From Prochlorococcus sp. AG-402-M23 (GTDB lineage Bacteria > Cyanobacteriota > Cyanobacteriia > PCC-6307 > Cyanobiaceae), in assembly GCA_003216575.1 (NCBI GenBank), contig QCIR01000001.1:186001-250000 (forward strand): a DNA stretch of 64,000 nt. Direction: 5' to 3'. Positions 54,433-64,000 of this stretch are shown piece after piece (position 1 is the first letter of the stretch; each line of letters opens with the position of its first letter). A program made the translations under genes and the position numbers. Under the pieces are notes generated by a model. The model worked only from the letters and a program-made list of their open reading frames with translations, searched no databases and was not told where the DNA came from.

Positions 54433-56103
54433 ATGCTTAGATCAAATGCGATAACACAGGGTATTCAACGGTCACCGAACAGAGCAATGCTTAGAGCTGT
54501 CGGCTTTGATGATAATGACTTTAATAAGCCAATTATTGGAATCGCTAATGGCCACAGCACAATAACCCCATGCAATATGGGATTAATGGATCTGGCTAAT
54601 AGAGCAGAGGCCGCTTTAAAAGAAGCTGGTGCAATGCCTCAAACATTCGGGACCATAACTGTTAGTGACGGCATCTCTATGGGAACAGAAGGAATGAAAT
54701 ATTCATTAGTTTCAAGAGAAGTTATTGCTGACGCAATTGAGACAGCTTGCAATGCTCAAAGCATGGATGGTGTATTAGCAATAGGTGGATGCGACAAAAA
54801 TATGCCAGGCGCAATGTTATCAATGGCAAGAATGAATATACCTTCAATTTTTGTTTATGGAGGAACAATTAAACCTGGAAAATTAGACGGTTGCGACCTA
54901 ACCGTAGTTAGTTCTTTTGAAGCTGTCGGTCAATTAACAAGTGGAAAAATCGACGAAGAACGTTTAATAGCAGTAGAAAAAAATGCTATCCCTGGTCCAG
55001 GTAGTTGTGGTGGCATGTTCACTGCTAATACCATGTCTGCGGCAATTGAAACGATGGGTTTTAGTTTGCCATTTAGTTCAACAATGGCAGCTGTAGATGA
55101 TGAGAAAGCAGATAGCGCTGCTAAAAGTGCTCAGGTGCTTGTCAATGCAGTTAAGAACAACATCAGACCATTAGATTTACTCACAAAAAAAGCCTTTGAG
55201 AATGCAATCAGTGTCATCATGGCTGTTGGTGGCTCAACAAATTCTGTCCTTCACCTACTTGCAATAGCAAGGACTGCTGGGGTTGATTTAACAATCGATG
55301 ACTTTGAACGTATAAGACAAACTGTTCCTGTGATTTGCGACCTCAAACCGAGCGGTAAATACGTAACTGTAGACCTACATCAAGCTGGAGGGATTCCTCA
55401 AGTAATGAAATTACTCCTCGATGCGGGAATGCTTCATGGAGAATGCAAAACTATTGAAGGTAAAACAATTAAAGAAGTTCTTAGAGATATCCCCTCAAAG
55501 CCCAAAGAAAATCAAGATGTTATTAGAGCAATATCAAACCCTATTTATAAGAAAGGACATCTAGCTATTCTCAAAGGAAATTTAGCTAGTGAAGGAAGTG
55601 TCGCAAAAATCAGTGGCGTCAAAACTCCTGTATTAACAGGGCCTGCAAGGGTTTTCGAGAGTGAAGAAGAATGCTTAGCTGCAATTCTAGACAATAAAGT
55701 CAAAGCTGGAGATGTAGTAGTCGTTAGATATGAAGGGCCTGTAGGAGGACCAGGGATGAGGGAAATGCTCTCCCCAACTTCAGCAATTGTAGGTCAAGGG
55801 TTAGGAGAAAAAGTTGCACTAATTACAGACGGTCGATTTAGTGGCGGATCATATGGATTAGTGGTCGGCCACGTTGCTCCAGAAGCAGCCGTTGGAGGAA
55901 CAATTGGATTAGTAGAGGAAGGAGATAGTATTACTGTTGACGCTAATAAATTGTTAATTCAGTTAAATGTTGAAGACCGAGAACTAGCTAGAAGGAGAGA
56001 AAATTGGAAGAAGCCTAAGCCTAGATATAAGACAGGCATTCTTGGAAAGTATTCCAGACTAGTAAGTTCATCAAGCCAAGGAGCAACAACCGATCAAATA
56101 TAG
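54433..56103 (+). CDS. ilvD: Dihydroxy-acid dehydratase
   Basis: Fe-S dehydratase of branched-chain amino acid synthesis. Conserved blocks: [19 protein letters not shown] with the first cluster Cys, [13 protein letters not shown] with the second, [14 protein letters not shown] with the third, and [14 protein letters not shown] near the end. 556 residues is normal for cyanobacteria. Confidence 0.97.
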   Translation: MLRSNAITQGIQRSPNRAMLRAVGFDDNDFNKPIIGIANGHSTITPCNMGLMDLANRAEAALKEAGAMPQTFGTITVSDGISMGTEGMKYSLVSREVIADAIETACNAQSMDGVLAIGGCDKNMPGAMLSMARMNIPSIFVYGGTIKPGKLDGCDLTVVSSFEAVGQLTSGKIDEERLIAVEKNAIPGPGSCGGMFTANTMSAAIETMGFSLPFSSTMAAVDDEKADSAAKSAQVLVNAVKNNIRPLDLLTKKAFENAISVIMAVGGSTNSVLHLLAIARTAGVDLTIDDFERIRQTVPVICDLKPSGKYVTVDLHQAGGIPQVMKLLLDAGMLHGECKTIEGKTIKEVLRDIPSKPKENQDVIRAISNPIYKKGHLAILKGNLASEGSVAKISGVKTPVLTGPARVFESEEECLAAILDNKVKAGDVVVVRYEGPVGGPGMREMLSPTSAIVGQGLGEKVALITDGRFSGGSYGLVVGHVAPEAAVGGTIGLVEEGDSITVDANKLLIQLNVEDRELARRRENWKKPKPRYKTGILGKYSRLVSSSSQGATTDQI

Positions 56104-56104
56104 T

Positions 56105-56500
56105 TCAGTTTAATGAAGCTTTAAAAACCGTCCTGAGTCTTCTCGCAAGAGACTCAAAAAGTTTCCCATATGAAGGCGTTTCGCATTGAACACCAGAAGA
56201 GCTATCCATCCAAACAGCATGCTTCCCTTGCCATAATATTGGCCTATCAATTAAAGATTTCCAAGATATAGTCATATTTACCTCATTTCCACTTCTATAC
56301 ACTTCAAGTTCAATATCCATAGATTCTTCTCTTTCGCCGTCGATATTTCTACATTGAATTTTAAAAAACAAGTCATCAAGCTGATGATTATCATCTAATT
56401 GATTTTCTAAAAAAACAGAATGAACATATGGCTTCATACAAAGGTCTGCAGCTTTGGCGACTTCAGATATCAAGCTATCTTTCGGATCAGGAGTATGCAC
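56105..56500 (-). CDS. Hypothetical protein downstream of CIA30 (131 aa)
   Basis: Soluble protein with several Trp (TISWKSLIDRPILWQGKHAVWMDS) and a helical C-terminus (GKLFESLARRLRTVFKASL). No family recognised. Overlaps the CIA30 gene by 14 bases, so the two are co-translated; the stop is next to that of ilvD. Confidence 0.65.
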   Translation of the reverse strand: MHTPDPKDSLISEVAKAADLCMKPYVHSVFLENQLDDNHQLDDLFFKIQCRNIDGEREESMDIELEVYRSGNEVNMTISWKSLIDRPILWQGKHAVWMDSSSGVQCETPSYGKLFESLARRLRTVFKASLN

Positions 56501-57062
56501 TAATTGACTTAATTAAGACTTTGATAGGACCAGCAAGAAATCCTGAGTTCATTTTGCCTGGCTGACCAAATTTTGAATGAAGCAATTGAAATCTATTGAT
56601 ACATGTGGGATCAAAAATAAGAGGTAGCCGAACAGGCTTTGCTCGACGAGCGGGTTCCAAATCTTTGAAAGGTATTTTAATTCTACTAACTCCATTTCTC
56701 TTTGTGGGTATTGATGCAACCCAACGAATATCACCTTTTAGAAGATTTGATAGTGATAAAGGTTTCTTTTCACAAGCAATCGCAAATTTCAATATTCTGC
56801 CTTCTCCTTCAACGTCAAGAATTAATCCAGAGTATTTGGAAAGATCAAAAGGCTTATCAAAAATTGGAGAGCGGCAACTTACAAAGCCACCGCCTTCTTC
56901 TACCAAGTCACCCTCAAGAAATAAGCCTTTCTCTGAAGAACGACACTTTGCAAGACTTGATCCGCCCATAATTGTGTCATTCAGAGATTTCCAATCAGAA
57001 AATTCTGAACCCTGTATGAGAGGAGTTATTGAAATTTCAGTCGGTGGTGAATCAGGAATCAA
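56487..57062 (-). CDS. CIA30-family protein
   Basis: The family is named after mitochondrial complex I intermediate-associated protein 30 (NDUFAF1). Typical segments are DWKSLNDTIMGGSSLAKC, GGGFVSCRSPIFDKPFDLSKYSGLILDVEGEGR and RIKIPFKDLEP, giving a carbohydrate-binding-like beta sandwich. In cyanobacteria members are linked to thylakoid complexes (HCF173 has such a domain). Last but one in the minus-strand carbon block. Confidence 0.88.
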   Translation of the reverse strand: MIPDSPPTEISITPLIQGSEFSDWKSLNDTIMGGSSLAKCRSSEKGLFLEGDLVEEGGGFVSCRSPIFDKPFDLSKYSGLILDVEGEGRILKFAIACEKKPLSLSNLLKGDIRWVASIPTKRNGVSRIKIPFKDLEPARRAKPVRLPLIFDPTCINRFQLLHSKFGQPGKMNSGFLAGPIKVLIKSISAYS

Positions 57063-57096
57063 TTAAGAAGTATGCTCTACTCATACAATAATCTAA

Positions 57097-57813
57097 CTAG
57101 GAAGATGGGTAAGCATCTTTATCAGCCAAGACAATAATTTCAGATTTTGGTGAAACTAATTTTGCTGGTGTTCGCTCCCAAGATTCTGATTGATCAAGTA
57201 GACGTTTAAGAGCCGTTTTTTTCGCAGATCCACTGATTAGGAAGACCACATTATCTGCTGAACTGAGCAATTTACTAGTAAAGGTAATTCTTTTATGACC
57301 TTTACCTTCGCCAACAGTTATTATTCTATCTCTTTCAAATAATGCATCCGAGCCAGGGAAAAGGGAAGCTGTATGCCCATCATCTCCCAAGCCTAATAAA
57401 ATTAAATCAAATTTTGGTGGATCCCCATCCAAATTATCTTTCAAAATTTTTTCATAATCTTTAGCACTATCCTCTGGCGATGCTAATTCAACGGTAGAAA
57501 CATTAAAAAATGATGCCTCTAGAGAAGGGTTACCTTCTTTAAACAATGAATTATTCAATAAAAAACAATTACTATCTTGCGATTCATTGTCAACCCATCT
57601 TTCATCTCCAAGGAAGAAATCGACGTCACTCCATTCAAGATCTTTTTTACCCAATAAAGAATAAGCAGCCTTAGGAGTCGAACCACCACAAAGGGCAATT
57701 TTTACTTTACTTTTAATTTTTAAAGTTGACTCAACCGTCTGAGCAATTAAATCAGAGGCAGCTTGAGCGAGAGCATTTTTGTCTTCTGAAACTTGAATTT
57801 CATATTTAGTCAT
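57097..57813 (-). CDS. pgl: 6-phosphogluconolactonase
   Basis: Second enzyme of the oxidative pentose phosphate pathway. IALCGGSTPKAAYSLLG, DVDFFLGDERWV and LGLGDDGHTASLFPG are the DevB-type signatures. The ATG at 57813 (MTKYEIQ) is preferred over the track start three codons earlier. It overlaps the gnd stop by eight bases, so the two are coupled. Confidence 0.94.
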   Translation of the reverse strand: MTKYEIQVSEDKNALAQAASDLIAQTVESTLKIKSKVKIALCGGSTPKAAYSLLGKKDLEWSDVDFFLGDERWVDNESQDSNCFLLNNSLFKEGNPSLEASFFNVSTVELASPEDSAKDYEKILKDNLDGDPPKFDLILLGLGDDGHTASLFPGSDALFERDRIITVGEGKGHKRITFTSKLLSSADNVVFLISGSAKKTALKRLLDQSESWERTPAKLVSPKSEIIVLADKDAYPSS

Positions 57814-59233
57814 TACTATCAATCCATTCAGTGTGAAATGATCCAGCTTTGTCTACACGCTCGTACGTATGAGAGCCAAAACAATCTCTCATTGCCTGAA
57901 CCAAGTTTTGAGGAAGTCTAGAGGTTCTAAAGCTATTTAAATAATCAAGAGTGCTACTTAAACACGGAACTGGAATTCCAGCATTAACAGCAGCAGCAAC
58001 AACTTGAGTCAGACCAGAAAGACGATTATTCACCTGATCAGTAAACCAACTATCTAGAATAAGATTGCTTAACTTCGGATCTTCTTTAAATGCATCCTGT
58101 ATACGACTCAAAAGAGTAGACCTTATTATACAACCACCTTTCCATATTTGAGCTATGCAGGGCATGTCAAGATCGTAATTATATTCATCAGAAGCGAGTC
58201 GTAAAATGTCCATACCTTGAGCATAGCTAGCTATTGTAGCCAATACCACTGCATCCATAAGCAAGGGCATTCCATCAGAAGGTTTTCCAAAATCAACAAA
58301 CGAAGGCTTATTGCCATTCAAAATTGTTTCTGCATAATTTCTTTGATCTTTCATCGAACTCATAACCCTTCCATTCAAAGATGCATAGATAGTTGGGACA
58401 GAAGCTCCAAGTTCAAGCGCGCTGACGACTGTCCATAAACCAGTACCTTTTTGACCCGCCTTATCCATTATTTTTTCAACAAGATCAGAACTGTCATCAG
58501 GATCCTTAACTCGTAAACATGCCTCGGTAATTTCAACAAGATAGGAGGAAAGTTCTTCGGTTCTATTCCAATAACCCATTACAGATGCCATCTCATCACC
58601 ACTCATTCGACAAACTCTCTTCATCAAGTCATACGCCTCAGCCAAAATCTGCTCAATACCATATTCAATTCCATTGTGAACTGTCTTAACAAAATGACCT
58701 GACCCCCCCGGGCCGATGTAAGTCACGCAAGGGCCATCTTCAACCTGAGCTGCCATTTTGTTCAACAAACTCTCTATTGCGTCGTAAGAGGTCTTTGTCC
58801 CACCAGGCATCATACTAGGTCCTTCCAATGCACCTTTTGCTCCTCCTGACACTCCCATACCGATATATCCAAAACTCTTGCTCTCTAGTTCTTTTACTCT
58901 TCTTTCTGTATCCATAAATTGGGCATTTCCACCATCGATGAGTAAATCACCTTCCTCGAGGAAAGGAGAAATTTGATTAATAACAGCATCAGTAGCTCCT
59001 CCAGCTTTAACCATCATTAATACCCTTCTTGGACGTTCCAGCTTTGATACAAATTCTTGAAGATCCTTCGCTCCTTGAATTGATTTATTTAAACCTCTAC
59101 CTCGAAGAAAATCTTCAGTTTTTTGATAAGTACGGTTATAGACCACACTAGAAAAACCATTTCGCTCTGCATTAAGGACAAGGTTCTCACCCATTACTCC
59201 AAGACCGACTAATCCAAAATGTGCCTTGGTCAT
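57806..59233 (-). CDS. gnd: 6-phosphogluconate dehydrogenase (decarboxylating)
   Basis: Third enzyme of the oxidative pentose phosphate pathway, 475 residues. GLVGLGVMGENLVLN is the NADP motif, GVSGGAKGALEGPSMMPGG and GPGGSGHFVKTVHNGIEYG the substrate site with the catalytic Lys. Directly upstream of pgl. Makes ribulose-5-phosphate and NADPH in the dark; zwf is not in the window. Confidence 0.97.
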   Translation of the reverse strand: MTKAHFGLVGLGVMGENLVLNAERNGFSSVVYNRTYQKTEDFLRGRGLNKSIQGAKDLQEFVSKLERPRRVLMMVKAGGATDAVINQISPFLEEGDLLIDGGNAQFMDTERRVKELESKSFGYIGMGVSGGAKGALEGPSMMPGGTKTSYDAIESLLNKMAAQVEDGPCVTYIGPGGSGHFVKTVHNGIEYGIEQILAEAYDLMKRVCRMSGDEMASVMGYWNRTEELSSYLVEITEACLRVKDPDDSSDLVEKIMDKAGQKGTGLWTVVSALELGASVPTIYASLNGRVMSSMKDQRNYAETILNGNKPSFVDFGKPSDGMPLLMDAVVLATIASYAQGMDILRLASDEYNYDLDMPCIAQIWKGGCIIRSTLLSRIQDAFKEDPKLSNLILDSWFTDQVNNRLSGLTQVVAAAVNAGIPVPCLSSTLDYLNSFRTSRLPQNLVQAMRDCFGSHTYERVDKAGSFHTEWIDSND

Positions 59234-59393
59234 TAAGTTAATAAGTTTCTACTTGAGCTAGTGTGACCACTGTGCAATCATTTCGCTGCAGTAAATAGCT
59301 TAATGTCAGGGTTGAAGGATTCTTTGAAAAATACTTGGCAAGAAAATCTTAAAAAAAAGGCGTATTTAAATTTTTGAAAAGGTTAAAAAATAA

Positions 59394-60689
59394 TCAAATA
59401 ATCGCTCCATCAGGGATCGTGGCATTTTTAACAATAACTACAATCCCATTCCGAATATAAAACCCCTGATCAGCTCTATCAGCTTCTTCCACATTATCTT
59501 TATTGACAATAGTCACGTTATTACCAATGCGGGCATTTTTATCGAGAATTGCTCTTTTAACAGTTGTGCCCTGTCCAACCCCTAAAGGAATCCCTCCTCC
59601 ATTTCTAAGGGCTATTCTCTCCTCATAAGACTCGTAAAAATCAGATCCCATTACTAAGGTTTCATTTAGAACTACATCACTTTCGATTCTGCTCCTAACA
59701 CCTAATACACAATGGTGAATGCTACAAGATTTAAGAATTGATCCTTCTGAAACTATTGAATCAGTTATTTGAGTATCTACAATTTTTGATGGTGGTAAAT
59801 ATCTAGGCCTTGTGTATATAGGAAACTTCTCATCATAAAAACTAAATGGAGGTGTTGGTTGCTGCGTCAAAGCTAAATTTGATTCAAAGAATGCACCAAT
59901 AGTTCCAATATCTTCCCAGTAATCATTAAAAACATAACTCTTTAGCTTATCTCCTCTACCCAAGGCCTCAGGAATAATTTCCTTTCCAAAATCTGTATAA
60001 GAAGGAAATTTATTTAGCAAATCAAACAATGTTGAACGACTAAATACATAAATTCCCATCGACGCCAAATAAGGCTTTTCAATTGCTTCACTTTCAGCCA
60101 ATCCAAACCTGGAAGTATCTACAGCCATTGCTTTCAATGAATCTCCAGTTGGTTTTTCACGAAACTCTTTAATATTTCCAGATTCATCAGTGCGCATCAA
60201 GCCAAATGCTTCAGCTTGGGCTGCATCTACTGGCAAAGCGGCAACGGTTAAATCTGCTCCGGTTTTTCTATGCTGTTCAACAAAAAGGCTGTAATCCATT
60301 CTATAAAGCTGATCCCCAGAAAGAATCAAATATTCATCTACATCCCATTCCTGAAAAAGCCATTGATATTTTCTTACAGCATCGGCAGTTCCCTCAAACC
60401 AGGAAGGAGTTTCTGGCGTTTGCTGAGCAGCTAAAACCTCAACAAAACCCTGACCAAAAGGTCCGCTGAGATTATAAGTTTGGGCAATATGCCTATTAAG
60501 CGAAGCACTATTAAATTGCGTAAGAACATACATTTTACTGATGTCCGAATTGATGCAATTACTTATAGGAATATCTATTAGACGATATTTACCCGCTAAC
60601 GGAACAGCGGGTTTTGCCCTCATCTTTGTTAATGGATATAAGCGTGATCCTTTTCCACCGCCAAGAATGATGGCAAGTACTCTCTTCAT
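59394..60689 (-). CDS. glgC: Glucose-1-phosphate adenylyltransferase
   Basis: ADP-glucose synthase for glycogen, 431 residues. [38 protein letters not shown] at the N-terminus, [11 protein letters not shown], and [16 protein letters not shown] with the glucose-1-phosphate Lys. The C-terminal left-handed beta helix ([17 protein letters not shown] onwards) holds the activator site for 3-phosphoglycerate. The gene lies between hemA and gnd. Confidence 0.97.
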   Translation of the reverse strand: MKRVLAIILGGGKGSRLYPLTKMRAKPAVPLAGKYRLIDIPISNCINSDISKMYVLTQFNSASLNRHIAQTYNLSGPFGQGFVEVLAAQQTPETPSWFEGTADAVRKYQWLFQEWDVDEYLILSGDQLYRMDYSLFVEQHRKTGADLTVAALPVDAAQAEAFGLMRTDESGNIKEFREKPTGDSLKAMAVDTSRFGLAESEAIEKPYLASMGIYVFSRSTLFDLLNKFPSYTDFGKEIIPEALGRGDKLKSYVFNDYWEDIGTIGAFFESNLALTQQPTPPFSFYDEKFPIYTRPRYLPPSKIVDTQITDSIVSEGSILKSCSIHHCVLGVRSRIESDVVLNETLVMGSDFYESYEERIALRNGGGIPLGVGQGTTVKRAILDKNARIGNNVTIVNKDNVEEADRADQGFYIRNGIVVIVKNATIPDGAII

Positions 60690-60794
60690 GAAGGCACTAT
60701 CAATCGACTATTCGGAGCAAACCTACTGGATAGAGTGCTCATAAATCCAGAAAAAAGAGATCTGTAGTAAGAATTTCTGAAGTTAATAATAATA

Positions 60795-62120
60795 TCAGTT
60801 GTTTTTTGGCTTATTCAAAGAACTTGATACATCAAGATTAAAAAGTTTTTCAATCACATCAAGAGAAGCTCTACGATCATTTCTTGACTGAGGCGCTCTT
60901 AACTTTGTTACTGGAGTATGAAGTATTTTATTGATTATTCCTTTACTTAGTGCCTCAACGACCTTGCGTTCTCTGGCGGAGAAATCAGGGCCCATTCTGC
61001 TTAAAGCCTTTTGAAGCTCTTCTTTTCTAATTGACTCCAAACCCGATCTAAGGCAATTAATTGTTGGCACTGCCGCTAAGCTATCCCACCACTCTAAAAA
61101 AATACGACATTCTTCATCGATCAAGCCTTCAGCTTCTAAGGCAAGTTTTTGTCTTGCTTCTTGATTTCTTGAAACAACTTCTTGAAGGTCATCAACATCA
61201 TGAGATTCAATTCCTGAAACAGATTTAGCATCAGAAGCAATATTTCTTGGAACTCCAATATCAATAAGTCTAAGCAATGGTTTCTTCTCTATCCTCTTCA
61301 ATTTTTCAGCATCAATAATTGGCTCATTCGCTGCTGTACTTGTAAATACAAGGGTGCTCATAGAAAGACAGTTATCAAGCTCATCAATTAATCGACAATC
61401 AATTTGAATATCAGGGAAAGAAGCAGAAAGATCCTCTGCTCTCTTCTTAGTTCTATTTAAGAGAGTAAGCGAACAACACCCTTTTGATTGAAGATGCTGA
61501 AGCAACAAACGGCTCATGCGTCCAGCGCCAACAACAGTGACCTTCTCAGTTTCTAAAGTCATTAATTGATCTCTCCCGTGGGCCTGTCCAAGTTTTAATT
61601 GAGCAAGTTCTACAGCAGCAGAACTTATTGAAACTGCTCCACTCCCAAGATTTGTCTCGCTCCTTACTCGTTTACCAGTACTAACTGCTTGAGTTAATAA
61701 CCTATTTAAAATAGGACCTAAACTTTGATGATCTTGTCCAAGACGTACCATCTTTTTTACTTGAGAGAGAATCTGCCCCTCTCCTAGAACTAAGCTATCC
61801 AAACCAGCAGAAACCCTCATCACATGAGAAACGGCTTTTTCTTGAACAAAGTTAAATAAGTGTGGAAATAAAATCTCCTCATTAAGACCCGAAAATTCGA
61901 GAAGGAAAGATTTAATAGCCTCTATTCCTAATTGAGGATCTTTAACCAAGCTATAAATTTCTAGCCGATTACAAGTACTCAAAATGGATACTTCTAAAAT
62001 TTGATCAATTTTCTTTAAATTTTCAAATGATTTATCTACATGTTCTTCTGGAATACTTAGCTTTTCACGCACTTCGACTGGGGCCGTGCGATGGCTAAGA
62101 CCGACGACAGCAATATGCAT
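60795..62120 (-). CDS. hemA: Glutamyl-tRNA reductase
   Basis: First committed step of tetrapyrrole synthesis. VGLSHRTAPVEVREKLS at the N-terminus, STCNRLEIY with the catalytic Cys, EGQILSQVKKM, and the NADPH site VVGAGRMSRLLLQHL. 441 residues. Supplies chlorophyll synthesis together with acsF. Confidence 0.96.
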   Translation of the reverse strand: MHIAVVGLSHRTAPVEVREKLSIPEEHVDKSFENLKKIDQILEVSILSTCNRLEIYSLVKDPQLGIEAIKSFLLEFSGLNEEILFPHLFNFVQEKAVSHVMRVSAGLDSLVLGEGQILSQVKKMVRLGQDHQSLGPILNRLLTQAVSTGKRVRSETNLGSGAVSISSAAVELAQLKLGQAHGRDQLMTLETEKVTVVGAGRMSRLLLQHLQSKGCCSLTLLNRTKKRAEDLSASFPDIQIDCRLIDELDNCLSMSTLVFTSTAANEPIIDAEKLKRIEKKPLLRLIDIGVPRNIASDAKSVSGIESHDVDDLQEVVSRNQEARQKLALEAEGLIDEECRIFLEWWDSLAAVPTINCLRSGLESIRKEELQKALSRMGPDFSARERKVVEALSKGIINKILHTPVTKLRAPQSRNDRRASLDVIEKLFNLDVSSSLNKPKNN

Positions 62121-62150
62121 AAATAGCCCCTTACTTCATTTACTTAAATC

Positions 62151-63155
62151 TCACTTCAAAGAGATGCTTTGAGCACCATCTTTGATGTGAACTGTATTTG
62201 TAAATCTTGCAGTTTGATCAAGTGTACTAATCACAAGGCTGCTAGTTCTGGTGCAATCTTTTTCAAATTTAACTCCATCAAAAAGCAATCCATCTGTTAT
62301 TCCACTACCAGCAAAAACAACATTTTCACCTGAAGCTAGTTCATTGGCTTCGTAGATCTTATCAATATCATTTATGCCCATTTCATTCAATCTTTTAATA
62401 TTTCCCTCTTTTGTATAATCTGCCCATTCAGAAGTTTGGGCTATCGCAGGATCATAAACAATCTGTCCTTGAAAATGACCACCCAGCGCCCTCATTGCCG
62501 CAGCAGAGATAACTCCTTCAGGAGCGGCGCCAATACCCATCAAACAGTGAGTTCCAGTCCCTTCGAAACCGCATGCTATTGCCGCTTGAACATCACCATC
62601 AGAAATAGGTTGTATTCTGGCGCCAGTAGCTCTAATTTCAGAAACTAAATTTTTATGTCTAGCCCTATCCATAACAACAATAGTTAAATCACTTATTGCA
62701 ATACCAAGGCAATCACTCAAGATTTTTATATTTTCCGTGGGAGTTTTTCTTATATCAACTTTTCCTTTAGCTGCTGGAGGTGCAGCTAATTTATTCATAT
62801 AAAAATCAGGAGCATTAAACAAACCGCCCCTATCCGAAGCTGCTAAAACAGCCATAGATCCACGCTGATTGTTAGCACATAAATTAGTTCCTTCACAAGG
62901 ATCTACTGCGAAATCAACTCCAGGGCCTGATCCTGAACCTACTTCTTCTCCGATGTAAAGCATTGGAGCCTCATCTCTTTCGCCTTCTCCAATAACTATT
63001 CTTCCTTGCATCTGAATAGTTCCCATTCTTTTTCGCATTGCCTCTACGGCAGCTGCATCAGCCTCATCTTTTTGACCCAAACCAGTCAATTGAGCAGAAG
63101 CAATTGCTGCTTGCTCAACTACTTCAAGAATTTCTTGGACGAGAGTACGATCCAC
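62151..63155 (-). CDS. glpX: Fructose-1,6/sedoheptulose-1,7-bisphosphatase, class II (GlpX)
   Basis: Calvin cycle phosphatase of 334 residues. [20 protein letters not shown] and [14 protein letters not shown] form the metal and phosphate sites; [19 protein letters not shown] and [10 protein letters not shown] follow. In cyanobacteria the enzyme has both FBPase and SBPase activity. Directly upstream of hemA and divergent from rpe; the 200-base gap must hold both promoters. Confidence 0.94.
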   Translation of the reverse strand: MDRTLVQEILEVVEQAAIASAQLTGLGQKDEADAAAVEAMRKRMGTIQMQGRIVIGEGERDEAPMLYIGEEVGSGSGPGVDFAVDPCEGTNLCANNQRGSMAVLAASDRGGLFNAPDFYMNKLAAPPAAKGKVDIRKTPTENIKILSDCLGIAISDLTIVVMDRARHKNLVSEIRATGARIQPISDGDVQAAIACGFEGTGTHCLMGIGAAPEGVISAAAMRALGGHFQGQIVYDPAIAQTSEWADYTKEGNIKRLNEMGINDIDKIYEANELASGENVVFAGSGITDGLLFDGVKFEKDCTRTSSLVISTLDQTARFTNTVHIKDGAQSISLK

Positions 63156-63355
63156 TTTTTGCAGCTAGGTAAAGAAATTTACGCCTTAAGGCAGACAATA
63201 TTGTAAGTAATTAAGGGCATTGAAAAATGCTCAGAAAAAAGTACTCACAAAAAACTTATTATCTGTTGATAAGCGATAATTACTGTATCAGTGAAAGGTC
63301 ACACTAGAACTTGTGGCCATGAATTAATAGAATCTCTGCCATAAGTCAAAAAACA

Positions 63356-64000
63356 ATGATTCAATCCATTTCATCACCAATTTTTTCTGATCACCGTCCA
63401 GTTCAAATCATCCCTTCAGTCTTGCCCGCAGACTGGGCAAATATGGGTAAGTGTGTAAAAGATCTTGAATTAGCAGGTGTAGATAGAATTCAGTTTGACG
63501 TGATGGATGGGAACTTTGTTCCAAATCTCACATTTGGCCCAGAAATGATTTCAGCCTGCAGGAAGTATTGCAAAGTTCCATTTGAAACTCAGCTAATGGT
63601 TAGTCAATACAACTGTGAAACCATGCTTAATGGTTATGTAGAAGCAAGCAAGGGTGAGAATGGAGAACCTGGTGTTGTAATTGCTCATGCTGAAGCAAAT
63701 GTTCACCTGCATCGAATTCTTGGCAAAATTCGTCAACTGGGTGGATCTCCATCAGTGGCTCTTAATCCTCATACTCCTATGGATATGGTTAAGGATGTAA
63801 TAGACATGGTCGATCACGTACTAGTAATGACTGTTAACCCTGGATTTGGTGGCCAAGCTTATATTCCAACAATGCTCAACAAAATTACTCAATTAAGAAA
63901 ACTAATTTTAGAGAATGGATACGACGTAGATATAGAAGTTGATGGAGGAATAAAAGCAGATTGGTCATTATCTCAATGCTGCGCAGCCGGAGCAAACTGC
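63356..64000 (+). CDS. rpe: Ribulose-phosphate 3-epimerase, partial
   Basis: Cut by the right edge after 215 codons and absent from the ORF track. The N-terminus reads VQIIPSVLPADWANMG, then QFDVMDGNFVPNLTFGPEM with the metal His/Asp equivalents, VMTVNPGFGGQAY and EVDGGIKAD, all standard for this TIM barrel. The family length is about 225-250, so only the end is missing. Works in both the Calvin cycle and the pentose phosphate pathway. Head-to-head with glpX. Confidence 0.95.
   Translation, partial: MIQSISSPIFSDHRPVQIIPSVLPADWANMGKCVKDLELAGVDRIQFDVMDGNFVPNLTFGPEMISACRKYCKVPFETQLMVSQYNCETMLNGYVEASKGENGEPGVVIAHAEANVHLHRILGKIRQLGGSPSVALNPHTPMDMVKDVIDMVDHVLVMTVNPGFGGQAYIPTMLNKITQLRKLILENGYDVDIEVDGGIKADWSLSQCCAAGANC

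Noticed and set aside
56596-57066. 156-aa and 89-aa plus-strand ORFs
   Set aside because: Both antisense to the CIA30 gene, which has clear family motifs.

Overview
The window reads as the core chromosome of a marine picocyanobacterium of the genus Prochlorococcus. The evidence is the low G+C content (by eye about one third), the chlorophyll-binding antenna protein of the Pcb type, an aerobic chlorophyll cyclase (AcsF), a class I (proteobacterial-type) phosphoribulokinase, very short intergenic gaps and many small lineage-specific ORFs. A low-light or NATL-like strain is my guess from overall flavour only. I see no insertion sequence, prophage, integrase, CRISPR array or rRNA operon. One tRNA gene (initiator Met) is present.

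Layout. 1-2.2 kb: a head-to-head pair for glucosylglycerate metabolism (GH13 phosphorylase-like gene, cut by the left edge, and gpgS). 2.2-6 kb: a sulfite-exporter-type permease followed by a low-GC stretch of small, mostly unrecognised ORFs, including some absent from the ORF track. 6-10 kb: an NRAMP-like transporter with an unusual substrate site and a three-gene ABC-2 exporter operon. 10-20 kb: a beta-hydroxyacid dehydrogenase, a 2Fe-2S ferredoxin, acsF, carB, rsfS, a CGLD27/Ycf36 protein, asparaginase and tRNA-fMet. 20-25.7 kb: galE, small ORFs, a Rieske oxygenase (Pao/Lls1 type), a lone ABC ATPase and a peroxiredoxin-like protein. 25.9-30 kb: pcb antenna gene, a Crp/NtcA-type regulator, ferritin and a ferric-iron ABC ATPase. 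30-34 kb: a frameshifted nth, SDR proteins, a double GNAT, a DUF296-glutaredoxin fusion and pgsA. 35-50.4 kb: a long plus-strand run (hisA, DUF3685, a PSI accumulation factor-like protein, an F420 ligase-like protein, ruvX, DUF3727, yqeG, proB, lpxD, leuB, prk, a prepilin peptidase-like protein, accD, an oxidoreductase, class I aldolase). 50.4-54 kb: purS-purQ, a CobW GTPase with a His-Asp repeat, a pentapeptide protein and a Upp-like protein. 54-64 kb: ilvD, then a minus-strand carbon block (glpX, hemA, glgC, gnd, pgl, CIA30) divergent from rpe, which runs off the right edge.

How the genes work together. The right end joins Calvin-cycle enzymes (glpX, rpe; prk and aldolase further left) with the oxidative pentose phosphate enzymes gnd and pgl and with glycogen synthesis (glgC), so carbon fixation, storage and night-time respiration are encoded side by side. 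acsF, hemA and pcb supply chlorophyll and antenna; ferritin and the iron ABC ATPase serve iron supply. I did not find a convincing new multi-gene system. The best leads are local: an apparent non-canonical start codon for yqeG, a homopolymer frameshift in nth, a DUF296-glutaredoxin fusion, an NRAMP-like protein without the DPGN/MPH metal motifs, an NtcA-like recognition helix next to the antenna gene, and several long perfect hairpins.
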